A stretch of DNA of 64,000 nt from an uncultured Tenacibaculum sp. (GTDB lineage Bacteria; Bacteroidota; Bacteroidia; Flavobacteriales; Flavobacteriaceae). The notes below the pieces were generated by a model. That model worked only from the letters and a program-made list of their open reading frames with translations. It searched no databases and had not been told where the DNA came from. Of the stretch, positions 62,708 to 64,000 are shown one piece after another. The first letter of the stretch is position 1. Every line of letters begins with the position of its first letter. The stretch lies in NCBI GenBank assembly GCA_947493285.1, contig CANLQH010000003.1:124001-188000 (forward strand), in the 5' to 3' direction. The translations under genes and the position numbers were made by a program.

Positions 62708-63344
62708 TTTCGAAGCTGATAGCATAGTTAAAAAGTATAAAGACACTCGAATTTTAAACGGAGTGTATTTAAAACTAAATCCATCTGAAATTGTAGCAAT
62801 ACTTGGAAGAAATGGTTCTGGAAAGTCTACATTACTTAAAGTTTTATTTGGAGTTGAGAAAGCAGATTTTAGCTTTTTTAAATTCAATAATAAAGTACTT
62901 AAGCAACCGTATAAATATAAAGATGTAATTTCTTATTTACCGCAAGATGGATATTTGCTAAAAAGCTTATCGGTAAAAAAAACAATAGCAATGTATCTTT
63001 CTAAAGAAGTTATTTTACCTGAGATAGTAAAGGAGTTTTACAATAAGAGAGTTGAAGATTTATCTTATGGAAATAGACGATTTTTAGAAGTGTTTATTTT
63101 ATTGAGTTTAGAGCATAAATTTGTATTACTCGACGAACCTTTCAGCGGAATGTCTCCAATATATATCAAACTAATCTCTGATTACATTTTAGAAAATAAA
63201 AAAGATAAAGGAATTGTAATTGTAGATCATAATTATGAAAACACATTACAACTTTCAGATAAAAAGTATATGTTGTTTAAAGGTGTTTTAAAAGAAATTA
63301 AAACCGAAGAAGATTTAATTTCTTACGGATATATTAGGCAATAA
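62697..63344 (+). CDS. ABC transporter ATP-binding protein with degenerate signature motif
   Basis: The 215-residue protein has Walker A GRNGSGKST (38-46), the Q-loop glutamine Q83, the Walker B stretch VLLDEP (143-148) and H-loop histidine H178. The signature reads LSYGN (122-126) instead of LSGGQ. A classical permease gene is not nearby; the preceding 97-residue membrane protein overlaps it. It could pair with that protein, serve a distant permease or act outside transport. It overlaps the convergent DUF423 gene by 11 bases. Confidence 0.85.
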   Translation: MSGSFEADSIVKKYKDTRILNGVYLKLNPSEIVAILGRNGSGKSTLLKVLFGVEKADFSFFKFNNKVLKQPYKYKDVISYLPQDGYLLKSLSVKKTIAMYLSKEVILPEIVKEFYNKRVEDLSYGNRRFLEVFILLSLEHKFVLLDEPFSGMSPIYIKLISDYILENKKDKGIVIVDHNYENTLQLSDKKYMLFKGVLKEIKTEEDLISYGYIRQ

Positions 63345-63705
63345 ACTCAAATAACAACATTACCCATCCAATAATTAATAATAAACCTCCTAGAGGTGTA
63401 ATAGGTCCTGTAAACTTCATCTTTTTACCTTTAGCATCCGATAATACCAACCCGTAAATACTAAAGGAGAATAAAATAATTCCGATGATAAAACTCCAAC
63501 CCATTAGTGGATTAGGAGACGTAAAGTGATTACCGATAAATAATAATACAATAGCATGGTACATTTGGTATTTTACACCAGTTTCAAAACTTTTAAGTTG
63601 ATCATCGGTTAAAATTTTTTTTAAAGCATGTGCACTAAAAGCACCAAAAACTACTGCTATAATGCCGAATACTGCGGCAAAAACTAATACAATTTGTTGA
63701 GTCAT
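63334..63705 (-). CDS. DUF423 family small membrane protein
   Basis: The 123-residue protein has four membrane helices and the family pattern: VFGAFSAHALKKILTDDQLKSFETGVKYQMYHAIVLLFIG near residues 20-60, later GWSFIIGIILFSFSIYGL and KFTGPITPLGGLLLIIGWVMLL. DUF423 (YwdK-like) proteins are widespread with no known role. It lies 9 bases after the barrel gene on the same strand and overlaps the end of the convergent ABC ATPase gene. Confidence 0.92.
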   Translation of the reverse strand: MTQQIVLVFAAVFGIIAVVFGAFSAHALKKILTDDQLKSFETGVKYQMYHAIVLLFIGNHFTSPNPLMGWSFIIGIILFSFSIYGLVLSDAKGKKMKFTGPITPLGGLLLIIGWVMLLFEFIA

Positions 63706-63714
63706 GTAAATAAA

Positions 63715-64000
63715 TTAAAAAGCGAAACCAATTCCGAAAGCAATCCTATTTTCATTTTCATTTCCTTGAAAGTAAGAGATGTTAGCGGTAAACATATCAA
63801 TCCCACTCAGCCAAACCGAGCCACCATAACTGGTATGCCAAGTAGTTGAATTAGGAGAATGCGGCGACCAAACACGACCGTAATCGAATCCACCAGAAAC
63901 ACCAATTTTCATAGGAAGAACTCCTGTTTTAAACCTACCAAAACGTAATCTTAAATCATTTGAATGATAAAAACTTTCGGTACCTGTAAAACGTTGACGA
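63715..64000 (-). CDS. Outer-membrane beta-barrel protein, C-terminal fragment (5' end outside window)
   Basis: The reading frame stays open to the right edge beyond the internal ATG at 63912, adding a stretch that reads RQRFTGTESFYHSNDLRLRFGRF, so only the last 94 or so residues are visible. The end (GGFDYGRVW, then a WHTSYGGSVWLSGIDMF strand and a terminal strand ending in F) resembles the last strands of BamA/TamA-type surface-antigen barrels, including the barrel fused to metallophosphoesterases in Bacteroidota. The upstream domains cannot be known from this window. Confidence 0.7.
   Translation of the reverse strand, partial: RQRFTGTESFYHSNDLRLRFGRFKTGVLPMKIGVSGGFDYGRVWSPHSPNSTTWHTSYGGSVWLSGIDMFTANISYFQGNENENRIAFGIGFAF

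Noticed and set aside
1..64000. CRISPR array, mobile element, prophage, tRNA or rRNA
   Set aside because: No regularly spaced repeats, transposase, integrase or phage genes were seen, and no gap is large or structured enough to suggest an rRNA; short tRNA genes were looked for only by eye in the gaps.

Overview
The window looks like chromosomal DNA of a marine-type member of the Flavobacteriaceae (Bacteroidota), roughly Tenacibaculum/Polaribacter-like; that placement is inferred from gene content, not from a marker comparison. Supporting signs are AT-rich DNA, promoters with the Bacteroidota pattern TTTG / about 19-20 bases / TAnnTTTG, families typical of the phylum (DUF5777, GSCFA, the CBM9-DUF5916 barrel protein, TonB-type barrels with a carboxypeptidase-regulatory N-terminal domain, paired ExbD proteins, a fused CrtYcd-type lycopene cyclase), several TTG/GTG starts, and tightly packed genes. 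I saw no rRNA, tRNA, CRISPR, prophage, transposase or attachment site. No gene-free stretch exceeds 300 bases; the longest is 14648-14902.

Layout. 1-3100: end of a NarL-type response regulator, rbfA, a LolC/E-type permease and dusB. 3115-5307: a reverse operon of a lipoprotein c-type cytochrome, a YceI protein, an OB-fold-like protein and a DUF5777 barrel. 5482-7380: lepA with promoter and terminator. 7383-12624: a reverse operon of an outer-membrane barrel receptor, two tandem paralogous membrane proteins of unknown function, a LytS-type kinase and a LytTR regulator. 12823-21553: zinc metallopeptidase, asparaginase, an ExbB-ExbD-ExbD energising module, a small barrel, a PAP2-like protein, rpoN and asnS. 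21628-28411: an RND/MMPL exporter and the translation block frr, pyrH, tsf, rpsB, rpsI, rplM. 28602-43309: mostly housekeeping and envelope genes (DUF5916 barrel, LtaS-like sulfatase, OmpA lipoprotein, ApbE, map, gpmI, M48 protease, aromatic amino acid hydroxylase, rhodanese, GSCFA).

The most interesting region is 43376-55559. A MerR regulator with a cobalamin-binding C-terminal half (CarH/LitR type) precedes a run of same-strand, mostly overlapping genes: FAS1 lipoprotein, crtI, crtB, an unknown gene, crtZ, a CrtYcd lycopene cyclase, TspO, flavin reductase, DUF2867 oxidoreductase, SDR, CIA30, glutathione peroxidase, SRPBCC protein and DNA photolyase. Perfect AT-rich palindromes with TTTGTTTA-like arms or neighbours sit in the two promoters, upstream of merR and upstream of the FAS1 gene, each just before a TATATTTG -7 box. 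I read this as a cobalamin-sensed, probably light-responsive photoprotection regulon making zeaxanthin-type pigment and repairing light damage. Its regulator lacks the histidine next to the conserved tryptophan that serves as upper ligand in Thermus CarH, so its sensing chemistry may differ.

55578-64000: alaS, an M23 peptidase, a small MerR protein, a LemA-TPM-TPM cluster, a beta-propeller-like lipoprotein, an ABC ATPase with a degenerate signature paired with a 97-residue membrane protein, a DUF423 protein and the C-terminal end of an outer-membrane barrel cut by the window edge.
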